From Caldifarciminota bacterium (GTDB taxonomy: Bacteria > Hydrothermota > Hydrothermia > UBA1063 > CAJXJZ01), in contig JALSNX010000001.1 in the NCBI GenBank assembly GCA_026986775.1, positions 1-64,000 of the forward strand: a stretch of DNA of 64,000 nucleotides, written 5' to 3'. Position 1 is the stretch's first letter. Every line of letters starts with the position of its first letter. Under the pieces are notes generated by a model, which was not told the DNA's origin, made no database searches, and saw only the letters and a program-made list of their open reading frames with translations. The position numbers and the translations under genes were made by a program. Positions 1 through 9,776 of this stretch are shown here, in pieces.

Positions 1-1
1 T

Positions 2-47
2 TACCCTCCTTCTTCCTTTTGTTGCCTTTATTAGAAGAAGGAGGGTA
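2..47. repeat. perfect 14-bp inverted repeat with 18-nt loop
   Basis: TACCCTCCTTCTTC (2-15) and GAAGAAGGAGGGTA (34-47) are exact reverse complements; at the left window edge, so upstream context is unknown. Confidence 0.8.
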
Positions 48-131
48 CTATATTTTACTCGTTTCGTGTAGTTTTTATCATGAGCCAATGATATACCTTT
101 CGTGTAGATTTTTAATGAGGCAACTCGCAAT

Positions 132-160
132 TTGACAGAACTGCTCTTGTTGTTTATAAT
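132..160 (+). promoter_or_regulatory. sigma70-type promoter, TTGACA-N17-TATAAT
   Basis: perfect -35 (132-137) and -10 (155-160), 17-bp spacer, about 40 nt upstream of the ORF at 200. Confidence 0.8.
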
Positions 161-199
161 AAGAATAAAACAATAACCGTTAAAAACAAGGAGGTTGTT

Positions 200-430
200 A
201 TGCCGTGCAGGAAAAAGAAAGATGAAGGACTTGATGATGTGCAAAAGGCTATACTCAATGCTCTGAAAGACTTTAAAGAACCAGCAGGCTGCAAGGAAAT
301 CGCTGAAAAGGCCGGCCTTCCTACACCAAAGGTTACGGGTAAACTGAGAGGCTTAAAAAATAGAGGACTTGTAGAAAGTCCCGTAAAAGGTAAGTATGTA
401 ATTACCGAGGAAGGCAAAAAGGCTCTTTAA
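200..430 (+). CDS. small winged-helix/MarR-like DNA-binding protein
   Basis: 76 aa; ILNALKDFKEPAGCKEIAEKAGLPTPKVTGKLRGLKNRGLVESPVKGKYVITEEGKKAL matches a wHTH pattern; AAGGAGG SD upstream. Confidence 0.75.
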   Translation: MPCRKKKDEGLDDVQKAILNALKDFKEPAGCKEIAEKAGLPTPKVTGKLRGLKNRGLVESPVKGKYVITEEGKKAL

Positions 431-435
431 AATCA

Positions 436-458
436 TGAGTGGGGCAATGCCCCACTCA
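436..458. terminator. hairpin between convergent genes
   Basis: TGAGTGGGGCA-A-TGCCCCACTCA inverted repeat between a + ORF and a - ORF. Confidence 0.6.
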
Positions 459-1973
459 CTACCCTTTTATTGCTATCTTCAAAGCCTCCACCACTTTTGA
501 GTCAAATTTTATACCTTTCTGTTTTTCCAGTTCTCTTATTGCTTCCTCTGGAGAAAGGGGTTTCTGATACTTTCTTGTAAGGGTTGTTGCAGCTGCAAAA
601 TCATCCACAATGCCTATAATCTGTGAAATTATGTGAGGATTCTTTATACCATAGGGATATCCACTTCCATCTATTCTTTCATGATGTTCCTCTACATATC
701 TGGCAAACTCAGGCATTCCCATTTTCTTCATTATAATTGCACCATAGGCTGGATGGTATCTCATACTCTCCCACTCAAGATCAACGGGTTTTGTCGGTTT
801 ATTCAAAATATACCAGGGTATATAAAGTTTTCCTGTATCATGCAGAAGTCCTGCGAGATAAATCTTGCCCAGATTTATTTCCTCGCCTCCTAATATGTTA
901 TAAGCTTCTGCCACCTTCTTTGAATACTCGGCAACAGTTTTTGAGTGGTCCTCGCCAAGGTACCAGTCTTTTGAAAGCAGAGTGGACAGAAGATAAAGAA
1001 GTAACTCTTTACCCTCCTGTGAGAAGATATTTATATACGGTGTATCCATGGCAAGGACAAGAACAATGGTATCAATTATTTCCTTCTGTCTCATTTCATC
1101 CTGAAGCAAAATAGCTTCTTTCAATGCCCTTTTGAAATAGTTTACTGCTCCCTTTGTGTCCTGCCTTCTCCATGAAAAAAGCGCCCATGTTCTGTAAAGC
1201 ACAGGAAGCATGTGCCTTTTGGTCTTATCGTGCATAATTTTGTTGTCAATGTCCATGAGCAGTTTCGCAGCTTCCTGAATATTACCTGTGGCAAGATTGA
1301 ACTCTATTTCGTTTACAGCGAGAAACAGGCGATCCTTTTCTATTTTTTTCAATTCTTCAAGATGTGACCTTATTCGGGCTATATGGTCCTTATTTTCCCC
1401 CTCTTTGAAAAGTGAACGCAGGAGCGTATCTATCATATTTGACAGGAGTATCAGCTTAAAGTCATCATATTTTATAAGGTCGTACCTGTTAAATTCTTTC
1501 TCCTTGACCTGTCCAAAAAGATTTAATGCATGGGAATACGTATCATAGGCTTTTTCATACTCAAATAAATGAAAGTGCTGGGTGAAACCAGCGAGGTAGT
1601 AAAAGAGAGGGCCTAACGTTGTATTCTCATACAAAAGAGCATTTGCTTTTAATTCCTCATAAACAGGAGGAAGGTAAAGCGTTGTAAGTAGAGTTTCATA
1701 ATAACGATAGAGGTTTTTAAGGTATTCTTTCTCCCTGCCTGTTTCTTTATACGTTCTTGCCTGTTCCCTGTAAACTATAGCAGCTTCAACTGATAGTCCC
1801 ACTCTCAAGAGTTCTCTCACGTATTTCTGGTGATTTTTAAGTGGTGTTGTCATTATTTTAAGCTGAGCAATAAAGTCATCTGTGTTTCTGGCAAACCTCA
1901 AAAGTTCCTCATTTGTGAGGGATAATAAATCCTCTGTTTTCTGAAGTTCTTTTAAATACTTTTCCATCTCCAT
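459..1973 (-). CDS. TPR-like N-terminus plus HD/HD-GYP phosphohydrolase domain
   Basis: LAGLLHDTGKLYIPWYIL...HPAYGAIIMKKMG...EEHHERIDGSGYPYG HD-GYP signature; helical repeat N-terminus. Confidence 0.8.
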   Translation of the reverse strand: MEMEKYLKELQKTEDLLSLTNEELLRFARNTDDFIAQLKIMTTPLKNHQKYVRELLRVGLSVEAAIVYREQARTYKETGREKEYLKNLYRYYETLLTTLYLPPVYEELKANALLYENTTLGPLFYYLAGFTQHFHLFEYEKAYDTYSHALNLFGQVKEKEFNRYDLIKYDDFKLILLSNMIDTLLRSLFKEGENKDHIARIRSHLEELKKIEKDRLFLAVNEIEFNLATGNIQEAAKLLMDIDNKIMHDKTKRHMLPVLYRTWALFSWRRQDTKGAVNYFKRALKEAILLQDEMRQKEIIDTIVLVLAMDTPYINIFSQEGKELLLYLLSTLLSKDWYLGEDHSKTVAEYSKKVAEAYNILGGEEINLGKIYLAGLLHDTGKLYIPWYILNKPTKPVDLEWESMRYHPAYGAIIMKKMGMPEFARYVEEHHERIDGSGYPYGIKNPHIISQIIGIVDDFAAATTLTRKYQKPLSPEEAIRELEKQKGIKFDSKVVEALKIAIKG

Positions 1974-1977
1974 TTTA

Positions 1978-4900
1978 TCACCTGTGTATCCAGAATGCCC
2001 TTATTTCTGGGGTTTTACCCTCTCTCCAGACAGAGAGGTATGCTTTCTGTTTTCCTGATGGGTCAAGAATGTCCAAAACTGGCGGTGCGTTCTTTCCTCC
2101 TCCACCGATTTCCCACTCTCCACCTCTTTTTGTGACCTTCCTTATACCGTTTTTACCATAACCATCATAGGAGAGGACCAGAACATACCCTCCCTCAATT
2201 TCACCGACAACACTTTCAGGAAAAGCTACTAAAATTGCATTGTCTTTCTTATCCACAGAAACATCCACATCCTGTATTTTTCTGCCATTTTCATCATATA
2301 TTCCTGTATGTTCGGGCCACCCACAGACCAGCACAGCGTACTTATAAGGTCTGTCAAATACCACATTGATGTTATCATAAAACGGTTTCTTACTTCCCTC
2401 TCTTGACATGATATAAAAGTGAATAAAGGGGAAGGAAAAGCCATAGGGAGCTGCCCACGGGTTACCCAGTTTCGCAAACCTGAATTTCAGAATGTATCTT
2501 CCTTTGGGATCTTTATAAACCTCCATCCCAAGTAGGTCAAAAACACCTTTTTCAAATACACCGTTTTGTGGGTAGGAGTAATTACCATCTCCATAATCAT
2601 CACCCTTTCTGTCCTTTTCCTTAAAATACAGTTCTGCACCTATAAGAGAAACTGCATTTTTGGCCATTATACCACCTCCAGAAGAGGCACCAGTATAGGA
2701 AGTATTCAGTATTGTAGAATCCAGAAATGCAGGATAGGGTTTACCCAATATTTGATACACGTTTTTGAGCGTTCTTCTGAACATCACATCTGTCCATCTA
2801 TCACCACCGGGTGCATTCTGATCATTACCAAAAAACCAGAACCAGTCAGAACCCTCAGCAGAAGCAAGTTCCATAAATGCCCTATCAAGCACAACTTTTT
2901 CATACTTTCCACTTGCTTTCTGCTTTTCAAACCACTTCCTTACCCTGCCGAGATAATCCCACGCGAGGTTTTCTTCGGGCTCCCCTATCCAGGTTGAAAA
3001 ATCGGCATTTATCCATGAGCCTGCAAAGAGATGATTAATATGTCTCTTTGGTGGATACTTTTCAAGGAAATCATACACGGTGGTTGTAATAAGCCAGTCA
3101 GAACTGTCAAGTTGCGAATAAAGTGCATGGAAAAAATCCTTCGCATCGCGCTTATACCATTCCCATGCATTCTCCCCATCAAGAATTACTGTCACAAGAT
3201 GAGGCTGTGGGTCATCTGCAAACTTTTTATGTATCTCGTAAAGGGTTTTTATAAAATCGTTTGCTGCAGCCACACCGGATAAAGACCTGTACCTGAAGCC
3301 TATTCTGTCTGAAAGATCGGTATCCCTGAAAACCATATAGACGGTCTTATCCTTTTTCCCCACCACATAGGGCCTGTACATGTCATCAGCCTGTAAAAGC
3401 CCCTTATTTAAACTCCTTGAAAGAACACCCACATCAGATGCCATCCACTTAAAACCTGCATCATGTACAAGCGGGACAATTGCCTCTGCCACTGAACCTT
3501 CAGCAGGCCACATACCATAAGGTTTCCTGCCAAAGATGCTCTCATATTTCATAACTGCCTTCTTAAGATGCCACATGGCATCAGATGGCCATGAAAACCT
3601 CGGAGGAAGTGGAGTATTGGGCATTGCCTCTTTTGCAAGGTCTGTATCGTAAATAAGCGGCAAAATTGGATGATAATAGGGTGTGGTTATAACTTCAATT
3701 TGGCCCATATCCTGAAGTTTTTTGTGCTCAGGTATAATAGCCTTTAATATCTCAAACTCAATGTCCATCACCTCTTTCTTCTGTTTCTCCGTAAAATTCC
3801 TTCCCTGCTCAATGTATTTTTTCACCGAAACCGTCTTGCCCGTTGGTAAAGTGACTTCGCCTTCTTGAAAATCGGGGTCAAACCACGCAAGATTAAACCA
3901 CATCTGAAGATCTCTATAGTCCTGTGTGGTATACCTTTTCATGGTCTTTTCAAAATTTATACTGCCATCTGGGTTCATTACTCTCTTTAGCCTGAGTTCC
4001 CTGTATCTTGGCCATATATCAATCATGTTGTCCCAGTTGGCAGAGAAGAAACTGGAAAGTAGATGTTTTTTATCTTCAACTGTAAGACTGTCGGCATTTT
4101 TCAATGTCATCCTGACCTCAACATCAGGTGATTTACCCTCTTCATACATTTTTATTTCGTTTTCAAGTTGCATTAGCAAAACAGGAGTTAGATTGATGGT
4201 AACATGCACATTGGGATAGTTTTCAAGAATATGCGCCATATCAAAATAGTCTTTAATTCCGTGTAGCCTTACCCATGGTGCAAAGTATTCACCTGTTTTG
4301 AGGTCCTGATAGTATCTCGGCTGATGTTGGTGCCACACTATGGCAAGATAAAGAGGAGTGCCGAGTTTTTTCAATTTTCCCATTACAGGCTCATTTTCAT
4401 AGGCCTTCGCCGGGGTTTCATATAAAACTTTTCCATCATCTGTCAATTTAAAAGAGGAATTAAAACCACCATACCCATCGTCCACCTTTGCAGGATTTAA
4501 TGGGTCAGGAACCCATTTTGTGCCATCAACCACAAATTTGTACTGATAATAACCAGGAGCCAGTTTAATTTTTACCTTCCAGATTCCATTTTCTTTTTTC
4601 ATGGGCTGGCTTTTTGAATCCCAGTTATTGAAAGTGCCTGCAATATAAACGCTCTTTGCATTATCATCAGCAAAGGTAAACACCACACCGTCTTTATCAA
4701 AATAGGGTGCACGCGCACCTTTAGCACCAACAATCAAAACAGAATTAAATCCACCGTATCCATCTGGCTCTTTTAAGGGATTGTCTTTATCATCTTTCCA
4801 TTCACTTCCATTTATAACAAACTTGTAGAGGTATTTACCGGGTTTAAGTTCCTTTTTGAACATCCATGTAGTATCATCAACTTTCTTCATTGCCCACTGT

Positions 4901-5034
4901 GGATTGTTGGGACTCCAGTTATTGAAACTACCCGCTACGTAAACACTCTGTGCACCGGAAGTGTGAAAGACAAAGGTGACACTATCATCCTTTACCTGCG
5001 CAAGGGATATAAGTAGCAACAGGACTTTTAACAT
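1978..5034 (-). CDS. glycoside hydrolase family 57 (amylase/amylopullulanase-like) with two N-terminal CBM48/AMPK-like domains
   Basis: two VYVAGSFNNW/VYIAGTFNNW modules, then LAIVWHQHQPRYYQD (GH57 motif 1), MWPAEGSV, ILDGENAWEWY. Confidence 0.88.
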   Translation of the reverse strand: MLKVLLLLISLAQVKDDSVTFVFHTSGAQSVYVAGSFNNWSPNNPQWAMKKVDDTTWMFKKELKPGKYLYKFVINGSEWKDDKDNPLKEPDGYGGFNSVLIVGAKGARAPYFDKDGVVFTFADDNAKSVYIAGTFNNWDSKSQPMKKENGIWKVKIKLAPGYYQYKFVVDGTKWVPDPLNPAKVDDGYGGFNSSFKLTDDGKVLYETPAKAYENEPVMGKLKKLGTPLYLAIVWHQHQPRYYQDLKTGEYFAPWVRLHGIKDYFDMAHILENYPNVHVTINLTPVLLMQLENEIKMYEEGKSPDVEVRMTLKNADSLTVEDKKHLLSSFFSANWDNMIDIWPRYRELRLKRVMNPDGSINFEKTMKRYTTQDYRDLQMWFNLAWFDPDFQEGEVTLPTGKTVSVKKYIEQGRNFTEKQKKEVMDIEFEILKAIIPEHKKLQDMGQIEVITTPYYHPILPLIYDTDLAKEAMPNTPLPPRFSWPSDAMWHLKKAVMKYESIFGRKPYGMWPAEGSVAEAIVPLVHDAGFKWMASDVGVLSRSLNKGLLQADDMYRPYVVGKKDKTVYMVFRDTDLSDRIGFRYRSLSGVAAANDFIKTLYEIHKKFADDPQPHLVTVILDGENAWEWYKRDAKDFFHALYSQLDSSDWLITTTVYDFLEKYPPKRHINHLFAGSWINADFSTWIGEPEENLAWDYLGRVRKWFEKQKASGKYEKVVLDRAFMELASAEGSDWFWFFGNDQNAPGGDRWTDVMFRRTLKNVYQILGKPYPAFLDSTILNTSYTGASSGGGIMAKNAVSLIGAELYFKEKDRKGDDYGDGNYSYPQNGVFEKGVFDLLGMEVYKDPKGRYILKFRFAKLGNPWAAPYGFSFPFIHFYIMSREGSKKPFYDNINVVFDRPYKYAVLVCGWPEHTGIYDENGRKIQDVDVSVDKKDNAILVAFPESVVGEIEGGYVLVLSYDGYGKNGIRKVTKRGGEWEIGGGGKNAPPVLDILDPSGKQKAYLSVWREGKTPEIRAFWIHR

Positions 5035-5153
5035 ACAATACCCTCCATTTAAACTTTATTATAACCGAGAGACGGCGTATAGGGAACAACAATTACTCCA
5101 CCTATTTGTCATACTTTATGTGGTGGCTTATAATTAAATATAAACAGGGAAAA

Positions 5154-5576
5154 ATGATGACAACAGTTGGTATTATAATTATTTTCCTTCTTGCCGGGGC
5201 ACTATCTTACGGGTTTTACTGGGGTTACAAAAAAAATCTGTCTATAATGAAAGAGACTGCAAAGTTGCTGGAAGAATACTTCACTCCTACAAGGAAGTAT
5301 TATACATGGATAGGTGGGGTTGTAGGTTTTGAAGCCCAGTATTTCTTACTTGATGGAAGGAAAATTCACGTAAAACTCATTCTCGTTCCGAGGCACGCAA
5401 TCCTGTATTATCCCATTTCCCTTCTCCTTAAAAGGAGGGACAAACTTTTTTTCAGGGGCAAACTGGACCTTTCAGACATTGATGAGAAACATATAATCAA
5501 GCGACTTGCAAATGGTGAGGTTGTGGTAGAAATGAATCCCAACCCCAAAGACATTAAGAAGATAAAATTGCTGTGA
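5154..5576 (+). CDS. hypothetical membrane-anchored protein
   Basis: ORF 5106-5576; internal start MMTTVGIIIIFLLAGALSYGFYWG gives a clean N-terminal TM; stop overlaps the next gene. Confidence 0.55.
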   Translation: MMTTVGIIIIFLLAGALSYGFYWGYKKNLSIMKETAKLLEEYFTPTRKYYTWIGGVVGFEAQYFLLDGRKIHVKLILVPRHAILYYPISLLLKRRDKLFFRGKLDLSDIDEKHIIKRLANGEVVVEMNPNPKDIKKIKLL

Positions 5577-7564
5577 AGTTACTGGCTATAATTCTTCTCT
5601 ACACTAATTTTGAGGGTCTGTTTAAAAGCTGTGAGTTTGATAGTATATTAAATCTCAAACCGAAAACTGTTTATGACTCTGTTATTTATCTTCGGTCTGC
5701 TGTACTACTGGAAAGATGGGATGTGATTGCGCCAATTTTAGAAAAAACTGACCCGGACTCAGCAAATCCCTCATATCTGCCTTATATTCTTCAGTATCTC
5801 ATCAACAGTCCCTATGATGGGCGGGGTAGTGACTTTTTTAAAAGGGCACTCAGTTTATACAGCGGTGTGGAAGATTATATAACCTACATGCTGGGGCTTT
5901 ACTATCTTGAAAACAACCGGATAGACAGTGCAACCTCGCTTCTTTTTAAACTGAAGGTTCAAAACAGGTATCTATTTTATAAACTTGCGAGGGAGATTAC
6001 CTCACGACTTATCCAGTATAGAGAATTCAATAAATTCATGGTACTCAGAAAAAAGCTGGGTCTAAATGGGAAATACTTTCAATATGCTTATATTCTTTCA
6101 CTTAAAGGTACACAAAAACCATACAGACCCCTACTTTATAGATTTCTGAAAAAAAATCCCAAATCTCCCTACAGTGTTGCTCTGATTAAGTATCTTGATA
6201 AATACACTCCTGAATTTATTCCCGCACTATACTATGCCAGAAAATACAGAAGGGTAGTCAGGGTCTATGAAAAATACCACCCCGAAAACGACCTTCTTTT
6301 AAGGCTTTACCTCAAAAGCCTCTATAAAACAAGAAACTACAAAAAATTTACAAAAACACTCAAGAAAAAGTACAAAAGATTGCAGGATAGTGACGATTCA
6401 GAACTATTTCTCATGGCAGGTATAGCGTATTTGCGCATGGGGAAGAAAAACAGGGCTCTGAGTATGTTTCTTCAGGGGTCCAGAAACGATGATATAAGAA
6501 ATATCACTGAATTCTTTTACACACTGTTTAAAAATCCAGAACTTGACAAAAAATGGAGAAAAACCCTTCTCGCCTACAAAGACAACTTTGACGGGTTTCT
6601 CCTTAACTTTTACTCAGGTCTATACTTCCTTGTTAAAGGAGATTCAACCAATGCCCGGCATTTCCTTCTGAATGCGCTGTCTATGTCTGAAAATCCTGCA
6701 GACAGAATTAAAGCCACATATTACCTTGCCAGAATGGATGACACCATACAAATAGTAGACAGTCTCTATTTAACATATTACAATGTCAGAAGTGGTGCAC
6801 TTAAAATAGACAGAACTCGCAACTTAATTCTCCTCTTTAACAACTACTACGCTGACTATCCTCTCCATCAGAACTCCGAACTATTCAGATGGAAAGTGTT
6901 GTTCATGCTGGGAGGCTACAGGCTCGTAAGAAGAGAGGTGGGAAAGAATCCCAGAGCAATGATACTTGCTGCCAGAATGGCTGAAAAAGAAGGGCTTATA
7001 GGGGAGAACGTCTTTTATGCGGTAAATCTTCTTCCATATGTGAGAGCCATATCCAATTCTGCAGGTTTGCCACTTGATTTTCTTAAAATGTATTTTCCTC
7101 TAAAATATCTCCCCAAAATAGAAAGATACTCATCACTATTTGGATTTGACCCTCTCCTTTTTATGTCACTCACAAGGGAGGAGAGCTGGTTCAACAATAA
7201 AGCCATAAGTCCTGCAGGGGCAATAGGCCTCTGTCAGCTTATGCCATATACTGCAAAGAAATTAGCAGGTGATAGCATTGATATAAGTACAACTTCTCTT
7301 TTCAATCCGGATATCAACATAAGGCTTGGAAGTTATTACTTTAGTGCACTGATGGACACCCTTGGTAGCGTTCCCCTTGCCCTTGCAGGTTACAATGCAG
7401 GCCCCCACAGAGCAAAAAGATGGATGAAAAACCTGGATGAAATTGAAGACCTTGACATTTTTGTAGAATTTATTCCTATTACAGAAACACGGGGATATAT
7501 AAAGCGGATACTGAGGACGAGAAGAATTTACGGTAAAATGATTGGTATGGGGGTAAAACCATGA
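5573..7564 (+). CDS. soluble lytic murein transglycosylase (TPR-like plus SLT domain)
   Basis: SLTREESWFNNKAISPAGAIGLCQLMPYTAKKLAG...LALAGYNAGPHRAKRW. Confidence 0.88.
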   Translation: MKLLAIILLYTNFEGLFKSCEFDSILNLKPKTVYDSVIYLRSAVLLERWDVIAPILEKTDPDSANPSYLPYILQYLINSPYDGRGSDFFKRALSLYSGVEDYITYMLGLYYLENNRIDSATSLLFKLKVQNRYLFYKLAREITSRLIQYREFNKFMVLRKKLGLNGKYFQYAYILSLKGTQKPYRPLLYRFLKKNPKSPYSVALIKYLDKYTPEFIPALYYARKYRRVVRVYEKYHPENDLLLRLYLKSLYKTRNYKKFTKTLKKKYKRLQDSDDSELFLMAGIAYLRMGKKNRALSMFLQGSRNDDIRNITEFFYTLFKNPELDKKWRKTLLAYKDNFDGFLLNFYSGLYFLVKGDSTNARHFLLNALSMSENPADRIKATYYLARMDDTIQIVDSLYLTYYNVRSGALKIDRTRNLILLFNNYYADYPLHQNSELFRWKVLFMLGGYRLVRREVGKNPRAMILAARMAEKEGLIGENVFYAVNLLPYVRAISNSAGLPLDFLKMYFPLKYLPKIERYSSLFGFDPLLFMSLTREESWFNNKAISPAGAIGLCQLMPYTAKKLAGDSIDISTTSLFNPDINIRLGSYYFSALMDTLGSVPLALAGYNAGPHRAKRWMKNLDEIEDLDIFVEFIPITETRGYIKRILRTRRIYGKMIGMGVKP

Positions 7565-8799
7565 ATATTTCAACCATTCTCTTTGGTTTCGTATATGTAC
7601 TAAATGCCAGTGGTGCCATCACACCACCTATGGCAGAGTATATAACCCGTGGCATTACTCAGGCTGAAAGGAATAATGCTGAACTTGTATTGATAAAACT
7701 GGATACTCCCGGCGGGCTTGACGAATCCATGCGGGAGATTGTCAAAAAGGAACTTGACAGCAAGGTTCCAGTATGTGTATATGTTCATCCCAAAGGCGCA
7801 AGGGCTGCATCAGCAGGGGCCTTTATTTTTCTTGCAGCCCACATTACGGCCATGAGTCCCGGAACCAGCGTAGGAGCGGCACATCCGGTAACAGTAGAGG
7901 GCAAGATGGACTCTGTAATGAGTGAAAAAATGGTAAACTATGCTTCAAGCTATATAAAGTCCATTGCGAGGACACGAGGACGTAATGCTGAGATAGCCGC
8001 TTTAATGGTTGAACATTCTCTGAGTCTCTCTGCAATTGAGGCAAAAAACAAAGGTCTTGCAGATTATCTTGCACCATCCGTTGACTCTCTTATAAGCCTT
8101 CTTGATGGTAAAACAGTAAATCTAAATGGCAAAGAAATAACCTTAAACCTGAAAAACTCACAAATTAAAGAGATTTCTATGTCCTTAAGGGAAAAGCTTC
8201 TTTTAATACTCACTTCACCCAACATTGCCTATATTCTCATGATGATAGGAATCTACGGACTTTTGTTTGAGCTTTCCCATCCAGGTGCTATACTTCCAGG
8301 AGTGGTTGGAGCAATCTCTCTCATACTTGCTTTTTATTCTTTTCAGACAATACCTGTAAATTATGCGGGAATAATTCTAATAGTGCTCGGTATTCTATTT
8401 TTCATTCTTGACATTAAAATACCCTCTCATGGACTTTTGTCCCTTTCAGGCATAGTATCTATTGGTCTTGGCTCATTTCTCATGTTCAAAGGTAATGCTC
8501 CATTTTTTACGGTTTCGGTGTGGAGTATCCTGAGCGTCCTTGTTTTCACACTCATATTCTTCCTGTGGATTATTGCAAAAGTGCTGGAAAGTTTTATGAA
8601 AAAACCAGTAACCGGGAAAGAAGGACTCATTGGACTTACGGGTATTGTAAAGGAGGACGTAGACGAAAATCACGGTATGGTTCTTGTGCACGGAGAACTC
8701 TGGCAGGCAAGGAGTAAAACCCCCATAAAAAAGGGCGAGAAAATTAAAGTAATAAAGGTGGATGGATTTACTCTAACAGTTAAAAAAGTAAAGAATTAA
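7561..8799 (+). CDS. NfeD family membrane-bound ClpP-class serine protease
   Basis: ITQAERNNAELVLIKLDTPGGLDESMREIVK...GARAASAGAFIFLAAHITAMSPGTSVGAAHPV; C-terminal NfeD-type OB region. Confidence 0.88.
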   Translation: MNISTILFGFVYVLNASGAITPPMAEYITRGITQAERNNAELVLIKLDTPGGLDESMREIVKKELDSKVPVCVYVHPKGARAASAGAFIFLAAHITAMSPGTSVGAAHPVTVEGKMDSVMSEKMVNYASSYIKSIARTRGRNAEIAALMVEHSLSLSAIEAKNKGLADYLAPSVDSLISLLDGKTVNLNGKEITLNLKNSQIKEISMSLREKLLLILTSPNIAYILMMIGIYGLLFELSHPGAILPGVVGAISLILAFYSFQTIPVNYAGIILIVLGILFFILDIKIPSHGLLSLSGIVSIGLGSFLMFKGNAPFFTVSVWSILSVLVFTLIFFLWIIAKVLESFMKKPVTGKEGLIGLTGIVKEDVDENHGMVLVHGELWQARSKTPIKKGEKIKVIKVDGFTLTVKKVKN

Positions 8800-8803
8800 C
8801 TTT

Positions 8804-9697
8804 TTACCACTTACACTGTAACTGCAAAATAATATCCTTTGTATTATCCCCTGAAAGTCCTTTTATATAATTAACATACAGCTTGAAATGGCTGAACTCC
8901 TTAACGAGCCCCGCCCAGATCCTTCGCTCTGGTAAATCATTTGAGTCCACATCAACATACAGATCCTCAAACCTCAAAAGAGACTTAAGACCTTTTAAAA
9001 TATACACTCCAGCCTGCACATAGTAACCCAGGTCATTTCTCTTTATTGTAGAAGAGTCAGACATCACGAATAGAGGCTCTACCGTAAATATTAATCTTTT
9101 GGGCCTTAGGTCCAGATATAATCCTGCCAGTTTTTCTCGTTTTGATGTTTCCTTTCTTTCATAAGTATATAAACCCGCCTTAATCCAGTTCCTTCTGTAT
9201 CCCAATTTAAACAGCATATCCTTCATACCATCAACATCTTTGTAGCTATTTTGGGGACCATTAAAAACTCCAGATTTTACATACACGCAATCTCTAAAAA
9301 AATACGAAGCCTCAATACCAACCTGCCTCCACATACCGTATTTTTTCGCAATTAAGGGATAATCCACAAAGTCAAGGGCAGTGGAACTATGGGGCATGTA
9401 AAAAGTAAAATCTGGAAGGAATCTTCCAATCTTAATCATAAAGTTCCGGCTCTTATAGTTCATATATGCATCTAAGAGTGTCGGATTTTTAAGAAAATCC
9501 ATCTGCATTTTAAACTCAAGTGACTTACCTTCTTTCACTTTGAAAATAAGACGGGTTCTCCTTAAAGAGAGGGTATTATCATCCCGGTCTCTGTATCTGT
9601 AATACACCTGTGTAAATCCATGAACATTTAGCTTTCTGCCATCCACATTATACAGCTCAAATGATATTATTGATAAGAGCAACACAAATGCCTGCAT
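8804..9697 (-). CDS. porin-like beta-barrel (phosphate-selective porin O/P type)
   Basis: signal peptide MQAFVLLLSIISFELY then LNVHGFTQVYYRYRDRDDNTLSLRRTRLIFKVKEGKSLEFKMQMD; start refined from ORF 8804-9739. Confidence 0.65.
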   Translation of the reverse strand: MQAFVLLLSIISFELYNVDGRKLNVHGFTQVYYRYRDRDDNTLSLRRTRLIFKVKEGKSLEFKMQMDFLKNPTLLDAYMNYKSRNFMIKIGRFLPDFTFYMPHSSTALDFVDYPLIAKKYGMWRQVGIEASYFFRDCVYVKSGVFNGPQNSYKDVDGMKDMLFKLGYRRNWIKAGLYTYERKETSKREKLAGLYLDLRPKRLIFTVEPLFVMSDSSTIKRNDLGYYVQAGVYILKGLKSLLRFEDLYVDVDSNDLPERRIWAGLVKEFSHFKLYVNYIKGLSGDNTKDIILQLQCKW

Positions 9698-9776
9698 CTT
9701 TGCCTCCGTTTTTATAAAATTATATCGTATTATGCACATATTCTCAACTATAATTAAAAAGGATTCTGCACTGAAA

